64,000 nucleotides of DNA, from the NCBI GenBank assembly GCA_020426505.1, contig JAGQPX010000027.1:1-64000 (forward strand), given 5' to 3'. The notes under the pieces were generated by a model. The model searched no databases, was not told the origin of the DNA, and saw nothing but the letters and a program-made list of their open reading frames with translations. Below, one piece after another: positions 28,609 to 37,339 of the stretch (the stretch's first letter is position 1; every line of letters starts with the position of its first letter). Origin of the DNA: Planctomycetaceae bacterium (GTDB lineage: Bacteria > Planctomycetota > Planctomycetia > Planctomycetales > Planctomycetaceae). Made by a program: the position numbers and the translations under genes.

Positions 28609-29541
28609 ATGTCCGACACCCGTGACGAGTTTTCGCTGATTGACCGCATTCGCCGTCGGGCAAATGTGACGTCGCTGCTCGGGCTGGGCATCGGTGACGA
28701 CACGGCCCATCTGCTCACGAATCGTGACGATGGTGTGCTTGTGGCTGTCGATGTGTTGACGGAAGGAGTGCACTTCGATTTGTCCCGGACGTCGCCGGAC
28801 TTGGTGGGACGCAAAGCGCTCGCGGTGAACCTCAGCGATATCGCAGCGATGGCCGGGCAACCGACGGCAGCGGTCGTGGGACTGGTCCTGCCTCGCGACC
28901 GAGGTGCCTCGCTGGGCGAGTCTATGATGGAAGGACTGATCTCACTCGCAGACGAGTTTGACGTTGCCGTGATCGGGGGAGACACCAACTCATGGAACGG
29001 ACCGTTGGTCATCAGCGTGACGATCCTTGGCGAGCCGACGGGCAAAGGTCCGGTGACCAGAGCAGGGGCAGAACCGGGCGACTGGATGTTCGTCACCGGG
29101 GCACTGGGCGGCAGCCTGGTCGGGAGACACCTTTCATTCACGCCGCGGATCGTTGAAGCGATCGCCCTTCATCAGGCGGTCGACCTGCACGCGATGATCG
29201 ATATCAGCGATGGTCTTGCCTCCGATCTGCGTCACATTGCAAATGAAAGTCAGGTCGGCGCGACGATCTCGGCAGACCGGATTCCGATTCATGAGGATGT
29301 TGATGCTTCACTTCCCGTCGACGACCGACTTCGTCATGCTCTCTCGGACGGCGAAGACTTCGAGTTATTGTTAGCGGTCAGTCCATTGGATGGAGAACGG
29401 CTGCTCGGCGACCCGCCAATCGAACTCCCTCTGACGCACATTGGCGAAGTGACGGACGAGATTGAGTGTCGAATCAGGCGACCTGATGGGGACGTGGAGC
29501 CTTTGCCAAAGGGCGGATGGCATCACGGATTCAGTGAATGA
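28609..29541 (+). CDS. thiL: thiamine-monophosphate kinase
   Basis: Phosphorylates thiamine monophosphate to the diphosphate cofactor. About 310 residues from ATG 28609 (a GTG at 28570 would add 13). ThiL/PurM-fold markers are GLGIGDDTAHL (about 34), AVDVLTEGVHFDLS (about 54), DLVGRKALAVNLSDIAAMAG (about 74), IGGDTNSWNGPLVISVTILG, and AMIDISDGLASDLRHIA (about 198). The N-terminal EFSLIDRIRR helix is also typical. It ends five bases before the convergent kinase gene. Confidence 0.93.
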   Translation: MSDTRDEFSLIDRIRRRANVTSLLGLGIGDDTAHLLTNRDDGVLVAVDVLTEGVHFDLSRTSPDLVGRKALAVNLSDIAAMAGQPTAAVVGLVLPRDRGASLGESMMEGLISLADEFDVAVIGGDTNSWNGPLVISVTILGEPTGKGPVTRAGAEPGDWMFVTGALGGSLVGRHLSFTPRIVEAIALHQAVDLHAMIDISDGLASDLRHIANESQVGATISADRIPIHEDVDASLPVDDRLRHALSDGEDFELLLAVSPLDGERLLGDPPIELPLTHIGEVTDEIECRIRRPDGDVEPLPKGGWHHGFSE

Positions 29542-29546
29542 AAGCC

Positions 29547-30524
29547 TCAGCCACTGATGGGTTCCAGCGTCAGTGTGTGAGAGGCGACGAAGTCCTGAAG
29601 TTCCCGGGCATTGAAGGTACCTGTCGTTGCTCCGGTGGCTCGCACGCAACTAGCGCCCATTGCTGCGGCGTCTTTCACACAGTCGATCAAGTCCTTGCCG
29701 ACGAGCAGGCCATACATCAGGCCTGAGGCAAACGCGTCGCCACCGCCCGTGCCGTCTACTTCCGCGACCTCATAGATTGGGACGCGAACTCGTTCATTCG
29801 GCGTGAACACAACCGATCCCTGACCACCACACGTGACGATGACAGTCTCGGCTCCTTTCTGTTGAAAGGTTTTCGCTTGCTCTAGCGGGTCATCGAGTCC
29901 TGTGATGACACTTGCTTCGTCCGTGTTGGGAAGAAACAGGTCCGTCACCGGCAGCACGGGGGCCAGCATATCGCTGATCGTGATTGGATCACCGATGACG
30001 ACGTCCAACACGGTCCGGACACCAGCTTCCCGGGCTTGGGCGAACAGCTGTGCCACATTCTCCCCTGACAATGCGGCGTTGAGTCCGAAACCGCCCACGT
30101 AGATGATCTTCGAGTGCTTCAGTATGTCTGGATCGATCTCGGTTCCTCTGAGTTCGCCATTGGCGCCCAACACATGGATGAAACGGCGGTCTTCCCCCAG
30201 CACGTTCACGACCAGCGTGGTCGAAGTTTGCGTTTGCGAAGACACGATGATTTGCGAGCAGTCGACGCCGGCGGACGCGAGTTCGTCGCAGACGTATCGC
30301 CCCAACACGTCATCTCCCACACAGCCGACCACGCTGGCGGAGACGCCCAGTTTCGTGAGATCGACGGCAACATTGGCAGCACAGCCGCCGATGGTCAATT
30401 CGGTTCGAGCGGTGCAGGCCAGTCCCCCCGAGAGAGGAATCGCCTCGATGGGTGCTGCGACATGGTCAGCCACGATGAGTCCGACACACAGGACGTCACA
30501 GGCATCGGGAGAGGACGAATTCAT
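29547..30524 (-). CDS. PfkB-family carbohydrate kinase
   Basis: Ribokinase-fold sugar kinase, 325 residues from ATG 30524; the longer frame overlaps the upstream DUF2062 gene. Signature 1 region: LTIGGCAANVAVDLTKLGVSASVVGCVGDD (about 40-70). Signature 2: VDGTGGGDAFASGLMYGLL (about 254-272), holding the catalytic Asp. NTDEASVITG and VIVTCGGQGSV are also conserved. Substrate cannot be told from the sequence; ribose, fructose, adenosine or tagatose-type sugars are all possible. Follows the DUF2062 and lipoprotein genes on the same strand. Confidence 0.9.
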   Translation of the reverse strand: MNSSSPDACDVLCVGLIVADHVAAPIEAIPLSGGLACTARTELTIGGCAANVAVDLTKLGVSASVVGCVGDDVLGRYVCDELASAGVDCSQIIVSSQTQTSTTLVVNVLGEDRRFIHVLGANGELRGTEIDPDILKHSKIIYVGGFGLNAALSGENVAQLFAQAREAGVRTVLDVVIGDPITISDMLAPVLPVTDLFLPNTDEASVITGLDDPLEQAKTFQQKGAETVIVTCGGQGSVVFTPNERVRVPIYEVAEVDGTGGGDAFASGLMYGLLVGKDLIDCVKDAAAMGASCVRATGATTGTFNARELQDFVASHTLTLEPISG

Positions 30525-30564
30525 TCTCGCTCCGACTTCGACGACAAAGTCCCCGTCAACCAAC

Positions 30565-31125
30565 TCAGACCCGGACGGCCTTCTGATGCACCTGTTCTTT
30601 GGCAAGTCTGTTGGACGCCATGCGACGTTCACGGTGCCGCAACATCTTCATGCGTCTGAGCAACCTGAGTAACAGAGGATAGGTGATGAGACCTGCCATC
30701 GTCGCGACAACAAACGAACCGGTCAACAAGGGGACACCAAGATCGACGAACAGGCGCGTCATGGAGGCCCACCACTCACTCAAGCCATCGTACTCGAACA
30801 GCTTGGCGAACTCTTCCTTCGTGATCGTCGACGGGAAATAGATGGTGCCGATGGTGTAGTTGAACCAGTAGATGGGGACGACCGTCAGAGGGTTGGAAAT
30901 GTAGACTGCAATCAGGGCTGCGACTTTGTTAAAGCGGAACAGCCGACGAGTGAGCATCGCGATCAGCATCACCAGGACCATCTGAACACCGACAGTCGGA
31001 GTGAGAGCAATGAACATCCCGATCGCTGCTCCGAGTGCGATCTGATGTGACGTTCCATCCAGCATGAGCAGAGCCCGCAACCACATGCGCGGGTCGATCA
31101 TTTTGCGGATGGGGTGGACGTCGTT
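30565..31125 (-). CDS. DUF2062 membrane protein
   Basis: About 186 residues (ATG 31125; an in-frame TTG at 31158 is also open). The DUF2062 core is visible as GTSHQIALGAAIGMFIALTPTVGVQMVLVMLIAML (about 24-58), FNKVAALIAVYISNPLTVVPIYWFNYTIG (about 64-92), and a further C-terminal hydrophobic segment LLTGSFVVATMAGLITYPLLLRLL. The tail is Arg-rich. Inner-membrane location is likely. Family function is unknown; some relatives are fused to glycosyltransferases. Confidence 0.85.
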   Translation of the reverse strand, partial: NDVHPIRKMIDPRMWLRALLMLDGTSHQIALGAAIGMFIALTPTVGVQMVLVMLIAMLTRRLFRFNKVAALIAVYISNPLTVVPIYWFNYTIGTIYFPSTITKEEFAKLFEYDGLSEWWASMTRLFVDLGVPLLTGSFVVATMAGLITYPLLLRLLRRMKMLRHRERRMASNRLAKEQVHQKAVRV

Positions 31126-31227
31126 CATTGCGGAGGGGTCGCTGCCATGGTGGGCCAATTCCGGGTGAGAAAGGATAGCATCCCTGTCTCATTTTATCGG
31201 CAGATTCGGCAGATATGTTCGGAGAAT

Positions 31228-31941
31228 TCAGTCGTGCGCGAGTAACTCTTTCACAAATGGCAGGACATCCCCTTCATACGTGAATTCTTCCGCATCGGGG
31301 TTCTCGTTATCGAATCGCCTGAGCAGCTTACCATCGCGATCGTACACATAGACAGCAGGGATTGAGGCCAATTCCAGCTGTTCGTAGAGGGTGTCCGGGT
31401 CGTCATTTCCGAGGAGATTGTCGAATGTCGCCCCTTGGCTTTGCAGGAATTCGGTCACTTTTTCTCGATACGATTCGGGCGGCTTGCTCGCCCGACCACT
31501 ATAGTCCATCGAGAAAGAAATACACGACACTTGGTCGCTGTGACCCTGATGAAGTCGAACAAGATAGGGGAATTCCCGTCGGCAGGGGACACAACTCGTT
31601 GACCACACGTCGAGGACGACGATTTTCCCGGCTTTGGAACGGACGATTTCCTGAGCTTCTTCCCAGGACATGATGGACAGCGAGGCGTCTCCGGACTCCG
31701 CTGACGAGGTTTCCTCCTCAGGCGGCTCCTCTGCGTCCGCTTGCTCGGTTTCGAGCAACGGCGGCTCAGATTGTCCAGGGGGAGCAGGGCCCAGTTCGGG
31801 GCCAACTGCTTCCGTGTCGACAGCAGCCGAACCGGCCTGCCGAACCTCTGCTGAGTTGTCTGTGGATTGCGTCGTGTCCTGGCACCCGCAGGTGACGGTC
31901 ATGATCCAAAGGCATCCAATGATTCCGAGGCTCGTCCTCAT
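31228..31941 (-). CDS. TlpA/thioredoxin-fold lipoprotein
   Basis: 237 residues. The N-terminus has a lipobox-like VTCGC at about 16-20 after a short hydrophobic stretch, followed by an acidic low-complexity linker to about residue 85. The thioredoxin-like domain contains GKIVVLDVWSTSCVPCRREFPYLVRLH with a CxxC (CVPC) redox site, then SFSMDYSGRASKPPESYREKVTEFLQSQG and IPAVYVYDRDGKLLRRF with the cis-Pro IP. It is likely an envelope thiol oxidoreductase of the TlpA/ResA type. It starts the minus-strand three-gene set with DUF2062 and PfkB. Confidence 0.87.
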   Translation of the reverse strand: MRTSLGIIGCLWIMTVTCGCQDTTQSTDNSAEVRQAGSAAVDTEAVGPELGPAPPGQSEPPLLETEQADAEEPPEEETSSAESGDASLSIMSWEEAQEIVRSKAGKIVVLDVWSTSCVPCRREFPYLVRLHQGHSDQVSCISFSMDYSGRASKPPESYREKVTEFLQSQGATFDNLLGNDDPDTLYEQLELASIPAVYVYDRDGKLLRRFDNENPDAEEFTYEGDVLPFVKELLAHD

Positions 31942-32308
31942 TGCGAGTGTGCTTCCCGTTTCGATTTGAGCAGTTAATCTCTGTCAATGACCCATCATCG
32001 CGAAGCGGACATGAGAGAACAAGAGGCCCCGACGACGAAATACTCGCTGATATGATTGCCAGGAGGCCAAGCGGCAATGCGATGTGGGTTCAGAGTTGCC
32101 CGCGAACTCAGCATCTGGGCGTCGTAGTATTCGTATGCGCGGGATGGTACGTCCCTGGCGAAGCGAGTGGCATGGCGGAGGCTTCCGTCGGAATCTATCC
32201 GCTCCCTGCCTGCCCCCCAATGGAGCGGCCGCTATTCTGACGGGCGCGGATCTGATGGACATTCGATATGGTGGAGGTGAGCATTTAGGTTCGTTGTTGG
32301 AGGGATTC
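31942..32308. other. intergenic region with one copy of the 32-nt repeat
   Basis: Divergent gap of 367 bases between the lipoprotein and aminotransferase genes. The aminotransferase frame stays open through the second half (from 32084), but the best ribosome-binding site is at its end (GGAGG at 32299-32303), so this part is judged untranslated. A copy of the dispersed repeat lies at 32224-32256. No clear promoter was found. Confidence 0.5.
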
Positions 32309-33451
32309 GTGCCGACACCCTGGGCGACACTTCGAGAGGCGATGTCCGTCACGGTCAAGTGGGCGTACTTCGACCACGCGGCTGTGTCCCCTCTACCAGA
32401 CCCGACGCGGCAGGCCATCAATGACTGGGCCGACCACTTTGCAGAAAACGGCGTCGTCGACTGGCGGGAATGGAATCGGCGGATCGAAGTCGTCCGACGT
32501 TTGACGGCTCAGCGGATCAACGCCTCTCTCGCGGAGATCGCACTCATTCGTAACACGACGGAAGGAATCAGTTTGATCGCGGAGGGGTATCCGTGGCAGA
32601 CGGGTGACAATGTGGTCGTGCCGGATTCCGAGTTTCCGTCGAACCTCTATCCGTGGATGAACTTGGCCGAACGTGGGGTTGAGGTGCGGCAGGTCAATTG
32701 TCCGGACGGAAAGATTGACCCGACAGAGATTGCGAAGGCATGTGATGAGCGGACCCGGATCCTCGCGGTCAGTTGGGTCGGATACGCGACCGGATGGCGG
32801 GCCGATTTGGGGGCGCTGGCGGACATTGCTCATCAGCGGGGGACGCTCCTGTTCGTCGATGCGATCCAGGGGTTGGGCGTGCTGCCTCTAGACGTGTCGG
32901 AGATTCGCGTCGACTTTCTGTCAGCCGATGGTCATAAGTGGCTCCTTGGTCCCGAGGGGGCAGGGGTGCTTTACGTACGTGAGAAGCACCTTGAACGACT
33001 GCGAACTCTTGGAATCGGATGGAACAGCGTGCAGCAATCGGGCAACTTTGCTGACAAGAGCCTGAACCTCAAGACGGATGCATCCCGATATGAAGGCGGC
33101 ACGCACAACATGTCGGGGTATCTCGGCCTGGCAGCGAGTCTGCAGCTGACGGCTGAGTTGTCATCTCAGGTCATTACCGACCGCATGCATGAGGTCACGG
33201 ATCGATGCTGCGTGGCATTGGAATCGGCCGGTGGACGCATCGTGTCGGCACGCGAGGACGATCACTGGTCGGGCATTATCGCCTGCGAATTTGACGGGCA
33301 AAAATGTGATTCGTTGCAGCGGGCCTGTCTGAGCGAGGAGGTTGTGGTCAATACTCGCGACGGTCGATTGCGGGTCAGCCCCCATCTCTACACCGATGAC
33401 TCTGACATCGAACGGTTGACGCATGTGTTGAGAAGAGCAGTCGCCAATTGA
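32309..33451 (+). CDS. aminotransferase class V-fold PLP enzyme
   Basis: 380 residues of the cysteine desulfurase/isopenicillin-N-epimerase-like superfamily. GTG 32309 is chosen because GGAGG lies 5 bases upstream and VPTPWATLREAMSVTVKWAYFDHAAVSPLP is the typical N-terminus. The PLP-binding Lys is in LSADGHKWLLGPEGAGVLYV (about 208-227); LFVDAIQGLG carries the cofactor-pairing Asp and Gln. RNTTEGISLIAEG and EGGTHNMSGYLGL are also family blocks. No Cys sits in the usual desulfurase loop that I could identify, so the substrate is open. Confidence 0.88.
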   Translation: MPTPWATLREAMSVTVKWAYFDHAAVSPLPDPTRQAINDWADHFAENGVVDWREWNRRIEVVRRLTAQRINASLAEIALIRNTTEGISLIAEGYPWQTGDNVVVPDSEFPSNLYPWMNLAERGVEVRQVNCPDGKIDPTEIAKACDERTRILAVSWVGYATGWRADLGALADIAHQRGTLLFVDAIQGLGVLPLDVSEIRVDFLSADGHKWLLGPEGAGVLYVREKHLERLRTLGIGWNSVQQSGNFADKSLNLKTDASRYEGGTHNMSGYLGLAASLQLTAELSSQVITDRMHEVTDRCCVALESAGGRIVSAREDDHWSGIIACEFDGQKCDSLQRACLSEEVVVNTRDGRLRVSPHLYTDDSDIERLTHVLRRAVAN

Positions 33452-33475
33452 CACACACCAATCGACGTGTAGGAT
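33448..33475 (+). promoter_or_regulatory. possible promoter of the STAS gene
   Basis: TTGACA at 33448-33453, overlapping the aminotransferase stop codon, and TAGGAT at 33470-33475 with 16-base spacing, about 75 bases before the STAS ORF. Assigned by consensus only. Confidence 0.4.
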
Positions 33476-33550
33476 AAATACTGTTGAATCTGGCCAATCC
33501 ACCGTTGCACGAGAGACACACGACTCGTGCTTTCTCACCAGATCGGGTCG

Positions 33551-33913
33551 ATGAGTATGCTCGCGCCTCAGACCGTACAGAAAGACGGCGTTACGATTCT
33601 TCATTTCGGCGCCGGACCCCATACGTTTCATGAGGCCGAGATCTCCGAAATCACACAGCCCGTTTTGGCCGCCTCCAAGGCAGATCCGCCGAAGGTCATC
33701 GTCGATTTATCCGAGGTTGAATTCTTCGGCTCGTCGTTTATCGAGATCATGTTCCGTCTTTGGAAACGTCTCTCTGACCGATCCGGGAATTTCGCTTTGG
33801 CGGGCCTGTCGAGCTACTGCAAAGAGGTCCTCAACGTGACCAATCTCGACAAGCTGTGGATGTCCTACGACACAGTCGATGAGGCACTTGCTGCGATGAA
33901 AGCTGGCGAATAG
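33551..33913 (+). CDS. STAS-domain protein (anti-sigma factor antagonist-like)
   Basis: About 120 residues (ATG 33551; GTG 33527 is the alternative). The STAS fold is indicated by VTILHFG, PPKVIVDLSEVEFFGSSFIEIMFRLWKRLSDRSGNFALAGLSSYCKEVLNVTNLDKLWMSYDTVDEALAAM. The region where SpoIIAA relatives carry the phospho-Ser reads FFGSSFIEI, so a target serine is available. No partner kinase or sigma factor is adjacent. It probably acts in a partner-switching signalling pathway, but this is inference. Confidence 0.82.
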   Translation: MSMLAPQTVQKDGVTILHFGAGPHTFHEAEISEITQPVLAASKADPPKVIVDLSEVEFFGSSFIEIMFRLWKRLSDRSGNFALAGLSSYCKEVLNVTNLDKLWMSYDTVDEALAAMKAGE

Positions 33914-34078
33914 TCCTTTCGCCACTGATGTCTTTCACATTCTCCTGCAGAAGTTCCTTCGATCTCGCCCGGGCCTTTCATACCGCTGGCACTCCCACTG
34001 ACCGGGCGGTAGACTGCGTGTCTCTTCTCATGTTCTGTCTCGCGTTCAATTTGTGGGTTTTCGGAGGGTCTTGTTCGC

Positions 34079-35599
34079 ATGAATGCCGCACAACTTGTCA
34101 ATGAAGGTCTGGAAAGATTTGGAGAGTATCCGGCGACCTTCTTTGAGGGCAAAGATTTTACGAACAAAGAGCAACTCGAATACGCGTGTCGGCTCGCGAC
34201 GGTCCTCAAGGATCGCGGGGTGCAGCCGGGTGACCGAGTGGTGGTCATGATGACGACGTGTCCCGACGTACCGGCTGCGTTTCAGGCGATCTGGCGGATC
34301 GGGGCGATCATCATCCCGATCATGCCGCAACTCATCCCTCCGGAAGTGAAGTACATCGTCGAGAATTCGGGAGCGGAGGTTGTGGTAACGATTCCGCTAT
34401 TGGCTCCCGTAGTCGCTGCAGCAACGCAGGGGATTGAAGGCTTTCGAGAGATTCTGGTCTGCGGCGAGTCGGAAGTCCCGGGGATCAGTAACATCTCTCC
34501 GGAGATCGAGACGGCAGAAGTCTACACCGACGTTGCAGAGAAGGAGTACAAGGACCTCGCGGTGCTCGTCTACACCTCCGGCACGACGGGCCATCCCAAG
34601 GGGGTCATGCTCACCCACGGCGCCCTCATCGACAATGCAAAGTGTGTCGCCGGGCTGTTCAATGAATCCGACCGGTCACGCAGCCTGATGGTTCTTCCGA
34701 TGAGCCATGTGTACGGCATCCTGTTGATGAATGTTGGAGCCCTGCTCGGCTTCTACACGGCCATGCTGTCCCGGTTCGATCCGGAAGAGGTCTTGCAGAC
34801 GATTCAGGACTACAAGGTCAGCCGCGTCTCCCTCGCGCCGACCATGATGGTCTATCTCGTCAATCATCCGAACCGAGACAAGTACGATTGTTCGAGCCTG
34901 CGATTTGTGACGGCCGGTTCGGCACCGCTGTCGATCGAGCTTCAGGAGCGTTTCGCCAAGCAGTTCGGCTGCCGTGTGGCCGACGGTTATGGACAGTCGG
35001 AAGCGACCTGTGCGGTGACGTCATATCGAGACGATGAGCCGATCGTTCCCGGCTCTGCCGGACGTGCATTGCCGGGAGTCGAAATCTGCATCATGGATGA
35101 TGACGGCAACATTCTTGGCCCCAACGAGACGGGCGAGATCTGCATTAAAGGCTCGATCGTCATGCTCGGGTATTGGAACAAGCCCAAAGCGACGGCGGAG
35201 ACGATCATCGACGACTGGCTGCACTCGGGCGACATCGGTCATTTGGACGAAAACGGTTACGTGTTCATCACCGACCGCAAAAAAGACATGATCGTCAAAG
35301 GGGGCGAGAACATTTCGCCACGGCAGATTGAAGAGGCGATTCATAAGCATCCGAATGTTGCTGAGTGTGCGGTGTTTGGAGTTCCGGACGAGAAATTCCA
35401 GGAGGAGATCGCAGTCGCCGTCGTCCCCAAGCCGGGCAAGACGCTGACCGAAAAGGAGATCGTGGAAGCGGCACTCAAGGAAGTCACCAAGTTCAAAAAG
35501 CCGGCCTACATCGATTTCAAACAGGAACTCCCCAAGAACTCGAACGGCAAGGTACTCAAGCGCACGCTGCGTGAGCAGTGGGTTGCCTCCACCGAATGA
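34079..35599 (+). CDS. AMP-dependent acyl-CoA synthetase
   Basis: 506-residue ANL-superfamily enzyme that activates a carboxylic acid to its adenylate and CoA thioester. The P-loop motif is VLVYTSGTTGHPKGVMLTHG (about 161-180). Also seen: GYGQSEATCAVTSY (about 303), ICIKGSIVMLGYWNKP, DWLHSGDIGHLDENGYVFITDRKKDMIVKGGENISPRQIEEA (about 380-420), and the catalytic Lys in PKNSNGKVLKRTLRE near the end. GGAGGG lies 11 bases before the ATG. Fatty acids are the likely substrates given the following reductase and thioesterase genes. Confidence 0.93.
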   Translation: MNAAQLVNEGLERFGEYPATFFEGKDFTNKEQLEYACRLATVLKDRGVQPGDRVVVMMTTCPDVPAAFQAIWRIGAIIIPIMPQLIPPEVKYIVENSGAEVVVTIPLLAPVVAAATQGIEGFREILVCGESEVPGISNISPEIETAEVYTDVAEKEYKDLAVLVYTSGTTGHPKGVMLTHGALIDNAKCVAGLFNESDRSRSLMVLPMSHVYGILLMNVGALLGFYTAMLSRFDPEEVLQTIQDYKVSRVSLAPTMMVYLVNHPNRDKYDCSSLRFVTAGSAPLSIELQERFAKQFGCRVADGYGQSEATCAVTSYRDDEPIVPGSAGRALPGVEICIMDDDGNILGPNETGEICIKGSIVMLGYWNKPKATAETIIDDWLHSGDIGHLDENGYVFITDRKKDMIVKGGENISPRQIEEAIHKHPNVAECAVFGVPDEKFQEEIAVAVVPKPGKTLTEKEIVEAALKEVTKFKKPAYIDFKQELPKNSNGKVLKRTLREQWVASTE

Positions 35600-35610
35600 C
35601 AGGACGCTGA

Positions 35611-36627
35611 ATGACCACCGCCAACCGACAGATCACTCTCGCTGCGCGCCCGGAGGGCTTCCCCAAAGACTCCGACTTCAAACTGGTCGAGACGCAACTC
35701 GCAGCTCCCGGCGAGGACGAATTCCTCGTGCAGGCTCACTACCTGTCCGTCGACCCGTACATGCGCGGACGCATGAACGATGCCGCCTCCTACGCGGAGC
35801 CGGTCGGCATCGGTGATGTGATGGTCGGCGAAAGCGTCGGGAAGGTGATTCTGTCCAACAATGAGAAGTATCCGGAAGGGACTTACGTCGCGGGGATGTT
35901 CGGCTGGCAGGAATACGCGATCACCGACGGTAAGGGCGTTCGCAAGATTGACCCCGAACTGGCACCGATCACGAAGTACCTGCATCTGCTCGGCATGCCA
36001 GGGTGGACGGCCTACTTCGGGCTGCTTGACGTGTGTGAACTCAAGGAGGGAGACAACGTACTCGTCTCCGGAGCCGCAGGGGCTGTCGGCTCGATCGTGG
36101 GGCAGATTGCAAAGCTCAAAGGCTGTCGCGTCGCTGGCATCGCTGGGTCTGATGAGAAGATCGCCTACCTGAAGGACGAACTCGGCTACGACGCAGCCTT
36201 CAACTACAAGTCGACGGAGAATCTTGGCAAGTCGATCCGCGAAGTCTGCCCGGATGGCATTGACGTCTACTTCGACAACGTGGGCGGCCCGATCACCGAT
36301 GCCGCTTTCTGGTCACTCAACGTCGGCGCACGCATCGGCATCTGCGGACAGATTTCACAGTACAATTTGGAGAAGGGCGAACAGGGCCCACGTCCGTTCT
36401 GGCATCTGATCGTCAAGCGTGCCACCGTGCGGGGCTTTCTGGTGTTCGACTTCTTCCCACGTTTCCGCGAAGCGACAGCCGACTTGGCGAAATGGTATCA
36501 GTCGGGACAACTCAAATGCGAAGAGCGCATCACCGACGGACTGGAGAATGCCCCGCAGGCATTCGTCGAGATGATGCAGGGAGCAAACACCGGTAAACAG
36601 CTTGTCAAGATTCACCCGGATGCCTGA
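35611..36627 (+). CDS. NADP-dependent MDR oxidoreductase (prostaglandin-reductase/CurA type)
   Basis: 338 residues, zinc-free medium-chain reductase. Markers: HYLSVDPYMRGRMND (about 47-61), GMPGWTAYFGLLDVCELKEGDNVLVSGAAGAVGSIVGQIAKLKGCRVAGIAGSDEKIAYLKDELGYDAAFNYK (about 129-203) with the Rossmann GAAGAVGS, and VYFDNVGGPITDAAFWSLNVGARIGICGQISQYN. Relatives reduce alpha,beta-unsaturated carbonyls with NADPH. It starts 11 bases after the acyl-CoA synthetase and probably shares its mRNA. Confidence 0.93.
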   Translation: MTTANRQITLAARPEGFPKDSDFKLVETQLAAPGEDEFLVQAHYLSVDPYMRGRMNDAASYAEPVGIGDVMVGESVGKVILSNNEKYPEGTYVAGMFGWQEYAITDGKGVRKIDPELAPITKYLHLLGMPGWTAYFGLLDVCELKEGDNVLVSGAAGAVGSIVGQIAKLKGCRVAGIAGSDEKIAYLKDELGYDAAFNYKSTENLGKSIREVCPDGIDVYFDNVGGPITDAAFWSLNVGARIGICGQISQYNLEKGEQGPRPFWHLIVKRATVRGFLVFDFFPRFREATADLAKWYQSGQLKCEERITDGLENAPQAFVEMMQGANTGKQLVKIHPDA

Positions 36628-36683
36628 CGCACAGCCTTCAACGTTCGTTCGACCACCATTCAACATCGTGACTCAGACAATTC

Positions 36684-37181
36684 ATGCCTCGCCCGCAGAT
36701 CGACCTCGAAAACGTCCGTCAGCTCCCACTGACGTACGAAGCGACCATCCCTGAGGATTACCTCGACATGATGGGGCACATGAATGTGATGTGGTACACG
36801 CACCTGTTCAGCATGGCGATGGGTGGTGTTTTTCGCATGACGGGGCTCAGTCATGAGTACATGCAGGAGAACCATTCCGGCATGTTCGCGCTGGAGTCGC
36901 ACATTCGCTACCTGTCGGAAGTACGGGTCGATCAGAAGGTCAGCGTGCACACGCTTTTCCTCAACCGCTCTCCCAAGCGGATTCACGTCATCCACTTCCT
37001 GATCAATCACGACAAACGGGACGTCGCAGCGACGTTCGAGATGGTCTCGACCCACATCGACATGCGCATCCGCCGCACGTCCCCTTTCCCCGATGAACTG
37101 AGCACACTGATTGACAACATCGTCGCCGAGCACACCAAGCTCGACTGGAAGCCCCCACTCTGCGGCTCAATGCACGCGTAA
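36684..37181 (+). CDS. hotdog-fold acyl-CoA thioesterase
   Basis: 165 residues of the 4-hydroxybenzoyl-CoA thioesterase type. The characteristic segment is YLDMMGHMNVMWYTHLFSMAMGGVFRMTG (about 27-55), with the Asp-x-x-GHMN pattern that positions the catalytic acid; SHIRYLSEVRVDQKVSVHTLFL and ATFEMVSTHIDMRIRR follow the family strand pattern. It is the third gene of the acyl-CoA group on +, 56 bases after the reductase. It would hydrolyse an acyl-CoA; chain length is unknown. Confidence 0.85.
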   Translation: MPRPQIDLENVRQLPLTYEATIPEDYLDMMGHMNVMWYTHLFSMAMGGVFRMTGLSHEYMQENHSGMFALESHIRYLSEVRVDQKVSVHTLFLNRSPKRIHVIHFLINHDKRDVAATFEMVSTHIDMRIRRTSPFPDELSTLIDNIVAEHTKLDWKPPLCGSMHA

Positions 37182-37339
37182 TGTGAGTGACGACGCACTG
37201 ATGCCGAAAAAAGGGCGTGCCATCCCCCGACCTTGATCGAGGCGTCGGTTCAAGTCAGACGTTTGTGAACACTCAAAAACGCATGAAGACGGATTCTTTG
37301 GGGGCCGTCGGCTTGGTGTGTCTGTCACCTCCTGGTGAT

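Noticed and set aside
32084-32308. 75-codon N-terminal extension of the class V aminotransferase
   Set aside because: Contains a copy of the dispersed repeat and does not resemble the family; a good ribosome-binding site precedes GTG 32309.
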